NCBI GenBank assembly: GCA_027073945.1
Contig: JALTEL010000561.1
Location: 1 to 5,908, forward strand
Direction: 5' to 3'
Origin: Caldifarciminota bacterium
GTDB taxonomy: Bacteria; WOR-3; Hydrothermia; UBA1063; CAJXJZ01
DNA length: 5,908 nt
Position 1 is the stretch's first letter, and every line of letters begins with the position of its first letter. The notes beneath the pieces were generated by a model, which was not told where the DNA came from, ran no database searches, and was given only the letters and a program-made list of their open reading frames with translations. Positions 1 through 5,472 of the stretch are shown one piece after another. The translations under genes were made by a program, and so were the position numbers.

Positions 1-213
1 CATGTAGTACTCTTCGGTATAAGGAAGCAGAGCCATCTGCCTTGCCCTCTTCACTGCCCTTGCCAATTGCCTCTGATGGTAAGCACAGGTGCCCGTTGAT
101 CTTCTTGGTATAATCTTTCCTTTTTTTTTTTTTTTCTTTTTTAATTTTTCAATATCTTTATAATCTATTTTATCAACACCCTTCATACAAAATTCACAAT
201 TATTTCTTCCCAT
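1..213 (-). CDS. rpsR: 30S ribosomal protein S18, zinc-ribbon form (3' end beyond window)
   Basis: S18 sits on the platform of the 30S subunit and pairs with S6. Reading from ATG at 213, 71 codons are open to the window edge. The match is clear: IDYKDIE near residue 16, then [12 protein letters not shown] and [20 protein letters not shown]. Cysteines C6 and C9 (CEFC) and a later CAYH place C-x2-C and C-x2-H as in zinc-binding S18 variants. The segment between IDYKDIE and GKI, usually like KRFISER, is replaced by a lysine run of the same length, coded by 15 consecutive A (121-135 on this strand) beside further A-rich codons. The start is set by GGAGGA (226-221) seven bases upstream. It follows ssb by 17 bases in the standard rpsF-ssb-rpsR order. 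Identity is near certain; the C-terminus is unseen. Confidence 0.95.
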   Translation of the reverse strand, partial: MGRNNCEFCMKGVDKIDYKDIEKLKKKKKKKGKIIPRRSTGTCAYHQRQLARAVKRARQMALLPYTEEYYM

Positions 214-230
214 TTAATTTTCCTCCTGTT

Positions 231-659
231 TTAAAAATTCACATCGCCCGGAAGCTCTTCTTCTGGCTCTTTTTCATCAGGAATATCGGCATTGCCGGGC
301 TCATTTTGCTGCTGTGCCTTTTCCAGAAACTGCACTGACATGGCATTCACTTCTATTTTGCTTCTTTTCTGTCCCTCACTCGTTTCCCATTCGCTTGAAG
401 TAAGCCTGCCCTGAATAATAACAGGACTTCCCTTTTTTAATCTTTCCTGGCACCTTTCGGCAAGGTCGCCCCAAGTGGTAACTCCGATAAATAATGTATC
501 ATCCTTCCATTCTCCCTGACTGTCCTTGTACCTGCGGCTTACAGCTACTCTGAATTTCGTTATTGCGCGTCCCTGTGTGGTGTATCGTAATTCAGGGTCC
601 TGCACAAGTCTACCTGACAAAATAGTTATATTTAAATTGGGTAATCTGAGTTCAGTCAT
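231..659 (-). CDS. ssb: Single-stranded DNA-binding protein
   Basis: SSB coats single-stranded DNA in replication, repair and recombination and recruits partner proteins through its C-terminal tip. The 142-residue protein has one OB fold (about residues 8-113): ITILSGRLVQDPELRYT at the N-terminus, aromatic W51, W63 and W91, and the VIIQGRL strand (80-86). A short polar linker (about 114-126) leads to an acidic tail ending PGDVNF. The tail keeps the terminal Phe used to dock partners, but the usual Asp-Ile-Pro-Phe end is altered, with Asn before the Phe. The gene begins three bases after the rpsF stop, and its AAGGAG site lies inside the end of rpsF, so translation is probably coupled. It is slightly shorter than the roughly 150-180 residues common in SSBs, mainly in the linker. 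Confidence 0.97.
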   Translation of the reverse strand: MTELRLPNLNITILSGRLVQDPELRYTTQGRAITKFRVAVSRRYKDSQGEWKDDTLFIGVTTWGDLAERCQERLKKGSPVIIQGRLTSSEWETSEGQKRSKIEVNAMSVQFLEKAQQQNEPGNADIPDEKEPEEELPGDVNF

Positions 660-662
660 TTT

Positions 663-944
663 TCATCTCCTTATTACCATGTATCTCATTACTTCTTTTT
701 TCTTGAGGCTGAAAAACTTTTTAATTCCATCTATGCCTTCAGGATTCGCATTGAATGTCAACAGATAGTAAGCTCCTTCCTCTGCATGTCCTATGGGATA
801 AGCGAGCTTTCTCCTGCCCCATTCTTCTACTTCTTTTATCTCACCTATTTGTTCAAGGTTTTCTTTTATACTGGTGATTGTACCGTCAATATCCTGGTCG
901 GAAAGTTCAGGATTTACTATCACCATCATCTCATATTCACGCAT
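663..944 (-). CDS. rpsF: 30S ribosomal protein S6
   Basis: S6 binds 16S rRNA on the 30S platform as a heterodimer with S18. The 93-residue product begins MREYEMMVIVNPELSD and contains the family hallmarks WGRRKLAYPI (residues 45-54), EEGAYYLLTFNA and a basic end with VMRYMVIRR, covering the full ferredoxin-like fold at about the normal length of 95-100. I chose ATG at 944 because GGAGG (955-951) lies an optimal distance upstream; an in-frame GTG at 950 would overlap that site. It is the first gene of the S6-SSB-S18 operon and is preceded by a leader hairpin, in keeping with autoregulation by the S6:S18 pair known in several bacteria. Confidence 0.97.
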   Translation of the reverse strand: MREYEMMVIVNPELSDQDIDGTITSIKENLEQIGEIKEVEEWGRRKLAYPIGHAEEGAYYLLTFNANPEGIDGIKKFFSLKKKEVMRYMVIRR

Positions 945-950
945 ATACAC

Positions 951-1013
951 CTCCTGGTCCTGTTAAGGGGACTCTTTCGCAAGAGTCCGAGCTACCTTTT
1001 AAGGATAAAGTAA
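951..1013 (-). promoter_or_regulatory. rpsF leader hairpin, candidate S6:S18 autoregulatory element
   Basis: Read on the minus strand, GGACTCTT and AAGAGTCC (988-981 and 976-969) form a perfect 8-bp stem closed by GCGA, a GNRA tetraloop. A lower 4-bp helix AAGG/CCTT (998-995 with 968-965) is separated from it by a six-base bulge on the 5' side only (TAGCTC, 994-989). The element ends about 20 bases before the rpsF start codon. A bulged stem just ahead of rpsF is the expected place for the known S6:S18 mRNA binding site, but I could not confirm the family's conserved CCG-type bulge, so that assignment is an inference. No T tract follows it on either strand, so it is unlikely to be a terminator. 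Confidence 0.45.
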
Positions 1014-1158
1014 AATACAGGCATAATCAACATTTTGCATTGTATCACCGTATTTTCAATCGCATACTGTTTGCAGGTTTCATTGATTCTTTAAGATATT
1101 AATTTTAGTGCTATTTCGTTTACATACAAGAAAAGCAGTAGACAAAATCAAACCCGAT

Positions 1159-1187
1159 GTAATAGCTATAGATATAAGATTGTGCAA
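1159..1187 (-). promoter_or_regulatory. Weak candidate divergent promoter toward rpsF
   Basis: On the minus strand TTGCAC (1187-1182) is followed after 17 bases by TATTAC (1164-1159). It would give an rpsF leader of about 205 bases. The -35 lies within the isolated TTGTGCAA half-site, so one regulator could touch both directions. In DNA this AT-rich the match may be chance. Confidence 0.2.
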
Positions 1188-1221
1188 GCAGATTTAATAT
1201 ATTAGTTGCACAATTGTGCAA
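1180..1221. promoter_or_regulatory. Candidate operator: 16-bp perfect palindrome plus upstream half-site
   Basis: TTGCACAATTGTGCAA at 1206-1221 is a perfect palindrome. A third copy of the half-site, TTGTGCAA, is at 1180-1187, 34 bases (about three helical turns) from its equivalent in the palindrome. The palindrome begins exactly at the -35 hexamer and fills part of the spacer, a position at which a bound dimer would block RNA polymerase. A nested TGCAATTGCA (1217-1226) is also palindromic. The regulator is unknown; the ArsR protein encoded at 4231 is the nearest candidate. Confidence 0.6.
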
Positions 1222-1234
1222 TTGCATTTATAAT
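1206..1234 (+). promoter_or_regulatory. Sigma-70-type promoter of the barrel-permease-UspA-DGC unit
   Basis: TTGCAC (1206-1211) and TATAAT (1229-1234) are separated by 17 bases. Transcription would start near 1241, about 21 bases ahead of the ATG at 1262 and just before its AGGAGGA ribosome site (1251-1257). This also rules out a coding start upstream at 1214. Confidence 0.75.
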
Positions 1235-1261
1235 ATACAAACTGACAAAAAGGAGGAGAAA

Positions 1262-2251
1262 ATGCAAGATATACAAACAAGCCGCAAAACAGGCAACAGG
1301 ATAAAAAATCCTGACAATAGTATATGCAACCTGGATAAGGCACAATATGCAAATAACTTTATGAAATATTTTACCGGATACATTATACTGATATTGATGG
1401 CAGTGGGATTATCCACAGCAACCCTATATGCTCAAAAAAGACCTGTGCCAAGGCCTCCTATTTACGGAATACCGGCAAAAACATTACCTCGCAGGCATAT
1501 GATTCTGCGCGGATACTATATGTATTTCCATTACAATAAAGAGTGGAGCAGTAAGAAGGATGAGATGGTAAATATTCCTGATAGTACAAGCTTCAAAAAA
1601 ATGGCAGTGGTCATGAAATTTCGTTATGGAATCTTCAATAACCTGACTTTTATCGCTAACTTTCCTTTTGTTTACAGGCAGGCAAACATAGGGAATATCA
1701 TTAAAAAACAAAGCAGCGGCATTGGCGACATGGTGGGCGCATTTTTATACAGATTCTATTATAATAAAAATAAGCGACTTCTGACTTCAATGCTACTATA
1801 CACAAAATATCCCACAGGTAAATCAGGGAATATAGCCAGCAATGCTTTGCCGCTCGGAACCGGTAGCTTTGATGCAGGGGTAGCCTTTTTACCCGAATGG
1901 GAATACAGGAAATTGGATATGAGGGGAAGCCTGTTTTACCAAATACGGGGCACAAATAAAGATAGCATTAATCTTGGGGATATGTCTTCTGCTTCGTTGA
2001 GTATTGCTTACAACTTCAATAACAATTTTATTGCAGAAAACTCATTATCGTATAAATACAGCCAAAACAACAGCAAATCCGGAAAGGAAATAAGCGATTC
2101 TTACACCTACCTGCTGCAGTATATCATAGGAGCCCAATACAGAATCAAACGGTCATTCCTTGCACAAATAGCCGCACCTGTCACATTGAAAAGTAAAATA
2201 CCATTAAGCCAGCAATACGAATTATGGGCAGGCCTGTATTACATGCATTGA
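1262..2251 (+). CDS. Outer-membrane beta-barrel protein, MetA-pathway/transporter-like
   Basis: The predicted 329-residue protein looks like the outer-membrane channel family annotated as 'putative MetA-pathway of phenol degradation' or simply 'transporter', found beside many export and degradation genes. Typical family signatures are present in order: a strand with YGIFNNLTFIANFPF (122-136), SSGIGDMVGAFLYRF (151-165), TKYPTGKSGN (181-190), LPLGTGSFDAGVAF (197-209) and later alternating strands such as ASLSIAYNF and LWAGLYYM. A hydrophobic export segment (about 37-53) ends at ...TATLYA, with cleavage likely near A57. It is preceded by an unusually long polar extension of about 34 residues. 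ATG 1262 is chosen because AGGAGGA sits four to five bases upstream; ATG 1361 would give an ordinary signal peptide but has no ribosome site. The protein ends YYMH rather than the usual terminal aromatic. It leads the operon, 21 bases before the permease gene. Substrate unknown. Confidence 0.75.
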   Translation: MQDIQTSRKTGNRIKNPDNSICNLDKAQYANNFMKYFTGYIILILMAVGLSTATLYAQKRPVPRPPIYGIPAKTLPRRHMILRGYYMYFHYNKEWSSKKDEMVNIPDSTSFKKMAVVMKFRYGIFNNLTFIANFPFVYRQANIGNIIKKQSSGIGDMVGAFLYRFYYNKNKRLLTSMLLYTKYPTGKSGNIASNALPLGTGSFDAGVAFLPEWEYRKLDMRGSLFYQIRGTNKDSINLGDMSSASLSIAYNFNNNFIAENSLSYKYSQNNSKSGKEISDSYTYLLQYIIGAQYRIKRSFLAQIAAPVTLKSKIPLSQQYELWAGLYYMH

Positions 2252-2272
2252 TAAAACAAAGAGAGAAACACT

Positions 2273-3283
2273 ATGAAAATAATTGCAATCATTGATTCTT
2301 TCGTAAAAAAATATATGCCCCTTGTCATACTTGTCGCACTTGCAGGTGGATATTTTGTAGGACTTCATCTTTCAAGGGCAGCTGTACAGGGCATAAAATC
2401 ATCTATTCTACCCTTAGTTGTTGTTATGATATACGCCATGTTAATTACCATGAAAATGGATGAGCTCAAAGAAGTATTCCTCTATCCCAAAGAAATAATA
2501 TACGGTAGCGTTCTGTCATTGCTTATAGCACCTCTGCTGATGATCCCACTGGCAACAATATTCACAAACAATACGGGAATTTACGTTGGACTCTTACTGG
2601 CTGCCATAATGCCTCCGGGCGGTATGGTGACTTACTGGAGCGGCATCCTGGATGCTAACATTGGACTGGCAATTTCCCTTGAAGCAATTACTCTGTTAAT
2701 CGCAATTTTCTGGGTTCCATACGGTATGAAATTACTGGTTGGAAGTAAGGTTAATGTAAACACAGCAGTCTTACTTCACAAGATCGTTATTGTTATTATT
2801 GTTCCATTGACATTTGCACTTATCACTCAAAAGCTCATAACACACAAAAGCGGGTGGAAAGGTATTTTAAAGATAAAGCCCCTTTGTCATTTAATATCCT
2901 CTCTCATTGCATTCTATATGGTTTTTGTTGCCACCAGTGTTACAGCGCATGCAATATCCAGGCACCTCTCATTTATCACACTGCCCGCTTTGGGTATGCT
3001 TATATACTACGGTATAGCCTATCCTTTTTCCTATTATATATCTCTAAAAATCTTCAGAATTCCATTCTCAAAAAGCATTCCGATAACATACGGATTCTCA
3101 ACCAAAAACCTTTCCCTTGCTATGGGAATTGCCGTTGCAGCATTCGGGCCTATGGCACTTCTGGGCGTTGTTCCATGTATGCTTTTTCAGATGCCACTTG
3201 CTGCAATGTGGTTTAAGTTCTTCAGCAAAATAAAGGCAAAAAATAAGAATATTGCAAATACAGCAGGAGGTTTTAATGTTTAA
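2273..3283 (+). CDS. SBF/ACR3-like inner-membrane permease (bile acid:sodium symporter superfamily)
   Basis: A 336-residue, very hydrophobic protein with about ten membrane segments (roughly 14-30, 43-60, 76-96, 103-119, 130-150, 168-187, 206-228, 233-257, 277-294, 296-317), the usual size and layout of the BASS/ACR3 superfamily. AAIMPPGGMVTYWSG (110-124) followed by LDANIGLAISLEA aligns by pattern with the ACR3 arsenite-pump motif around its essential cysteine (APCTAMV-W), but Pro-Pro replaces Pro-Cys. GFSTKNLSLAMGIA (274-287) corresponds to the second crossover helix. Cysteines occur only at 205 and 302. Transport of an anion or metal(loid) is likely; arsenite is doubtful without the cysteine. 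ATG 2273 follows a weak GAGAGA site. Its last eight bases overlap the uspA-like start, implying coupled translation. Confidence 0.85.
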   Translation: MKIIAIIDSFVKKYMPLVILVALAGGYFVGLHLSRAAVQGIKSSILPLVVVMIYAMLITMKMDELKEVFLYPKEIIYGSVLSLLIAPLLMIPLATIFTNNTGIYVGLLLAAIMPPGGMVTYWSGILDANIGLAISLEAITLLIAIFWVPYGMKLLVGSKVNVNTAVLLHKIVIVIIVPLTFALITQKLITHKSGWKGILKIKPLCHLISSLIAFYMVFVATSVTAHAISRHLSFITLPALGMLIYYGIAYPFSYYISLKIFRIPFSKSIPITYGFSTKNLSLAMGIAVAAFGPMALLGVVPCMLFQMPLAAMWFKFFSKIKAKNKNIANTAGGFNV

Positions 3284-3761
3284 AAAGATATTATATCCGA
3301 CAGACTTCTCAGAGTCGGCAAGAGCAGCACTTTTATACGTAAAAAAACTAAAGGATGCTGGCACTGAGCAGGTAATTATCTTGCATGTGTATGACGAGAG
3401 GAACATAGAAATACTCTGGGACGCCGAGACATTTATAAATGAAACCGAAGATATTGAAAAAGCCAGGCACAAAGTGGTCAAAAAGATGCTTGAAAAGAAT
3501 TACAAAAAGCTCAAAGAATTGGAAAATGAGTTGAAAGCAACGGGGTTAAAAGTGGAACTAATTGTTAAAGAGGGGATTCCATACCGGGAAATCATCGAGA
3601 CTGCATCGGATTTGCATGTATCTCTAATTGTCATGGGTTCTCATGGAGAAAGAGGTGTAATAAAAGAAGTAATAGGCTCCACAACAGGAAAAGTTTTAAA
3701 AACTGCAAGCGTCCCCGTACTTGTCGTCAGAGTGATTGATAATACTACTCATGAAAAATAG
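3276..3761 (+). CDS. Universal stress protein, UspA family, ATP-binding type
   Basis: A single-domain cytoplasmic protein of 161 residues, typical length for the family. It starts MFKKILYPTDFSESA, with the conserved Asp (D10) of the nucleotide pocket. It carries the complete ATP-binding signature G-x2-G-x9-G-S at G121, G124, G134 and S135, followed by VLKTASVPVLVVR. It therefore belongs to the nucleotide-binding subgroup rather than the UspA type that lacks ATP binding. ATG 3276 is supported by CAGGAGG (3264-3270), five bases upstream; an in-frame TTG at 3252 lies inside the permease gene without a site. The start overlaps the permease stop by eight bases, and the end overlaps the DGC gene by eleven. 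UspA proteins beside transporters often act as nucleotide-responsive partners of them; that role is inferred here. Confidence 0.93.
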   Translation: MFKKILYPTDFSESARAALLYVKKLKDAGTEQVIILHVYDERNIEILWDAETFINETEDIEKARHKVVKKMLEKNYKKLKELENELKATGLKVELIVKEGIPYREIIETASDLHVSLIVMGSHGERGVIKEVIGSTTGKVLKTASVPVLVVRVIDNTTHEK

Positions 3762-4137
3762 AGAGATATTTATAGCAATTGCAAATTGCTCTGGTCGCTC
3801 AAATATCGGGCAGATGTCTGCTGAAATTGCAAAAAGGTTGGACAAAGCTTTGCCATATGCCAGGATAAGCTGTCTTCCCGCTATTTTTCCTGGACTAAAA
3901 CCCGCTTCGAAATTTTTTGAAGCAGACGCAATAGTGGTAATAGACGGATGTAAAGAGGGTTGTGTGTCAAAAACCATTGAGAAAGCAGGTTTAAAGCCGT
4001 CTATTCGTATTGCACCCGACGTGAATTACGGCATTGAAAAGTTACCGGGCCTTGATTTTGATAAAAAGCTCGCCATCGAGATAGCTGAAGACCTTATAGA
4101 TAAGGTAAAAAAACTTGCCGAAGGTATGGATAGATAG
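3751..4137 (+). CDS. DGC-domain putative zinc-binding protein
   Basis: A 128-residue soluble protein of the DGC family, named for its Asp-Gly-Cys motif and thought to bind zinc through four cysteines. All four are visible: C13 in IANCSGRSNIGQ, C41 in RISCLPAIFPGL, and C67 and C71 in VVIDGCKEGCVSKTIEKAG. No others occur. The gene starts inside the end of the UspA gene (ATGAAAAATAG, an 11-base overlap) without a clear ribosome site, so translation is probably coupled to upstream genes; a TTG at 3736 is a possible but weaker start. Family members are often neighbours of permeases and ArsR regulators. No enzymatic role is established to my knowledge; metal or sulfur/selenium handling or sensing is a guess. 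Confidence 0.88.
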   Translation: MKNREIFIAIANCSGRSNIGQMSAEIAKRLDKALPYARISCLPAIFPGLKPASKFFEADAIVVIDGCKEGCVSKTIEKAGLKPSIRIAPDVNYGIEKLPGLDFDKKLAIEIAEDLIDKVKKLAEGMDR

Positions 4138-4153
4138 CGAATTTCAGGTGAAT

Positions 4154-4186
4154 ATCGATAATTACACGTTACTTATTGATTTTTTT
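4154..4186 (+). terminator. Possible weak rho-independent terminator after the DGC gene
   Basis: ATCGATAA (4154-4161) can pair with TTATTGAT (4173-4180) over eight base pairs including one G-T wobble, with an 11-base loop, followed by an unbroken run of seven T (4180-4186). The stem is AT-rich and would be weak, so termination may be partial. It overlaps the -35 region of the next promoter. Confidence 0.35.
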
Positions 4187-4204
4187 ATTCGCAGACCTTA
4201 TAAT
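4176..4204 (+). promoter_or_regulatory. Sigma-70-type promoter of the arsR-family gene
   Basis: TTGATT (4176-4181), a 17-base spacer and an exact TATAAT (4199-4204) precede the TTG start at 4231. It indicates that the regulator and methyltransferase genes form a separate unit from the four genes upstream. Confidence 0.65.
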
Positions 4205-4217
4205 TTTATACATTATA
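4199..4217. promoter_or_regulatory. Inverted repeat at the arsR promoter, possible auto-operator
   Basis: TATAAT and ATTATA form an inverted repeat with a seven-base centre, covering the -10 box and the expected transcription start. ArsR-family repressors commonly bind AT-rich dyads in this position. The composition is so AT-rich that chance is a real possibility, and it shares no half-site with the palindrome at 1206. Confidence 0.3.
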
Positions 4218-4230
4218 GGAGTTATTTTAA

Positions 4231-4566
4231 TTGCCAAAAGATAGAGAACAACAATTCGGTTCGGGTAAGAGTCCGTATATGCGTTTTTTTATGGCCCTTG
4301 CCTGTGACAATAGGCTGAAAATTCTGGAACTGCTCAGAGACAGGGAAATGAGCACACAGGAAATTATTGAAAAGCTCAAACTCGACCCTTCGGTTGTCTC
4401 AAGACATCTTGCAATGTTGCGTGACAATTGCATGGTACAGATTAAGAAAAGCGGCACAATGCTTTATTACAAAATTGCCGATGAGCGGATATTACATATA
4501 ATCGACATGGCAGGATACATTCTGCGGCATTGCTATGAACAGCACCAGGAATTTTTTAAAAAATAA
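4231..4566 (+). CDS. ArsR-family winged-helix transcriptional repressor
   Basis: A 111-residue dimeric-type DNA-binding regulator. MRFFMALACDNRLKILELLRD (from residue 17) is the usual opening helix pair. MSTQEIIEKLKLDPSVVSRHLAMLRDNCMV (40-69) is the helix-turn-helix with the recognition helix PSVVSRHLAML, and KKSGTMLYYKI (72-82) is the wing. The classical ELCVCDL metal site of arsenic sensors is absent from the helix before the recognition helix; the cysteines are C25, C67 and C101, with histidines H100 and H105 near the C-terminus, so any ligand site differs. The TTG start is supported by TAGGAG (4216-4221) nine bases upstream; the next ATG would remove the first helix lead-in. It probably controls its own unit and perhaps the permease unit. 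Confidence 0.92.
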   Translation: MPKDREQQFGSGKSPYMRFFMALACDNRLKILELLRDREMSTQEIIEKLKLDPSVVSRHLAMLRDNCMVQIKKSGTMLYYKIADERILHIIDMAGYILRHCYEQHQEFFKK

Positions 4567-4630
4567 ATTTAACAACTGCCCATGATAAACAGATGCATGA
4601 TTGGCTATCATCGATTAAAGGAGAGGTGCT

Positions 4631-5393
4631 TTGAAAAAAGAAGAGGACAATTTTAAGGATATACCCTCTAAAGATGACGCAGCCAAAAAGATGCTGGAGT
4701 ATTACAAAAGTACCGCCGATTCATACGACACCATGCATGTCAATAAAGATGACGAGCATTACATTGCATTAAGTATCATATCTTCTTTTATTTATTAAAT
4801 TGCATAATATCACCAGCATTCTTGACATAGGATACAGAACAGGAAGAGGAATTAGATACCTCATGGACAATCACCCGGGGCTTTTTATCAAAGGCACTGA
4901 CATTTCAAAAGAGCTTTTGCGGATAGCTGCAGGTAAAAACAAAATTCCCCGGGAAAATCTTATCCGCTCGGATGCTTATTCGCTTCCTTTCAAAGATAAC
5001 AGTTTTGATGCTGTAGTTGAACTCGGCGTGCTTCATCATGTAAAAAATCCATCTCAGGTGGTTACTGAAATGATACGGATATCAAAAAAGGTCGTTTTCA
5101 TTTCTGACGCAAATAGATTCGGCCAGGGCAGCTATGTACAGAGAATAATAAAATTTATACTGTATAAACTAAAATTATGGAACCTTGCAAATTATATCAA
5201 AACACGAGGTAGAGGATATACCGTCTCAGAGGGCGATGGTATAGCTTATTCATACAGTGTGTTTGATTCATATCCAATATTGATGAAAAATAGCAGAAAA
5301 ATTATAGCCATCCCCACAGCAGGAAAAGAAAAATCATCCGTTTTCACACTGTTTAGCTCTCCTCACTTTCTCATTTGTGCTTTCAAATCCTGA
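4631..5393 (+). pseudogene. Class I SAM-dependent methyltransferase, frameshifted
   Basis: Two reading frames together make one methyltransferase of about 254 residues. The first, TTG 4631 after GGAGAGG (4619-4625), gives MKKEEDNFKD..., then MLEYYKSTADSYDTMH and DEHYIALSIISSFIY before TAA at 4796. The second frame, open from 4773, continues LHNITSILDIGYRTGRG... to 5393. The frames overlap at 4773-4795, so one extra base (or two missing) in that stretch explains the break. The second part has motif II GTDIS, then SLPFKDNSFDAVVELGVLHHV typical of Methyltransf_11. Motif I reads DIGYRTG instead of DIGCGTG; TAC and AGA differ from TGC and GGA by one G-to-A change each. The first frame and the core lack the cysteines of arsenite methyltransferase ArsM. 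It may be a recent pseudogene, or a sequencing error could explain the frame break alone. Substrate unknown. Confidence 0.75.
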
Positions 5394-5420
5394 ATATATA
5401 CAAGACAAAAAAGATAAAAC

Positions 5421-5449
5421 TTGCATTTTTGTGCTTTAGTTAGTATAAT
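5421..5449 (+). promoter_or_regulatory. Sigma-70-type promoter of the lipoprotein gene, with palindrome-like motif
   Basis: TTGCAT (5421-5426), 17 bases, then TATAAT (5444-5449). The first 16 bases, TTGCATTTTTGTGCTT, share 11 positions with the palindrome at 1206, in the same register relative to the -10 box (TTGCA, three bases, TTGTGC). A common regulator is possible. Confidence 0.7.
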
Positions 5450-5472
5450 ATTAATATAACAAGGGGGTAGCG

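Larger units (their letters stand above)
945..1261. other. Divergent intergenic region between rpsF and the outer-membrane gene
   Basis: No credible gene lies here; the short plus-strand frames lack ribosome sites and recognisable sequence. It holds the rpsF leader hairpin nearest rpsF, about 145 AT-rich bases (1014-1158) in which I see no firm element, then the promoter, palindrome and half-site serving the plus-strand genes. Several weak minus-strand promoter matches exist, none strong enough to call with assurance. Confidence 0.7.

Noticed and set aside
121..142. T-rich run on the plus strand as a terminator
   Set aside because: It is the coding complement of in-frame lysine codons in rpsR and has no stem upstream of it.
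945..950. GTG start for rpsF at 950
   Set aside because: It overlaps the ribosome site, while ATG 944 is ideally spaced and gives the typical MREYE start.
989..1000. GGTAGCTC on the minus strand, resembling a tRNA D-arm
   Set aside because: No acceptor, anticodon or T-arm can be formed around it; the sequence is explained by the leader hairpin.
1214..1261. In-frame upstream start (TTG 1214) adding 16 residues to the barrel protein
   Set aside because: It lies within the promoter, ahead of the expected transcription start, and has no ribosome site; ATG 1262 has AGGAGGA just upstream.
3252..3275. TTG start for the UspA gene eight codons upstream
   Set aside because: No ribosome site; the family begins at MFKKILYPTDFS, and CAGGAGG precedes ATG 3276.
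4596..4612. Small ATGAT/ATCAT hairpin between the arsR and methyltransferase genes
   Set aside because: The stem has only five pairs and no T tract follows, so neither terminator nor operator can be supported.
4784..4802. Programmed +1 frameshift in the methyltransferase gene
   Set aside because: The Tyr codon before the stop would re-pair poorly in the shifted frame and no stimulatory element is visible; the motif I damage fits decay better.
4631..5393. Arsenite methyltransferase (ArsM) next to ArsR
   Set aside because: The conserved cysteines of ArsM are absent; the only cysteine seen is near the C-terminus.
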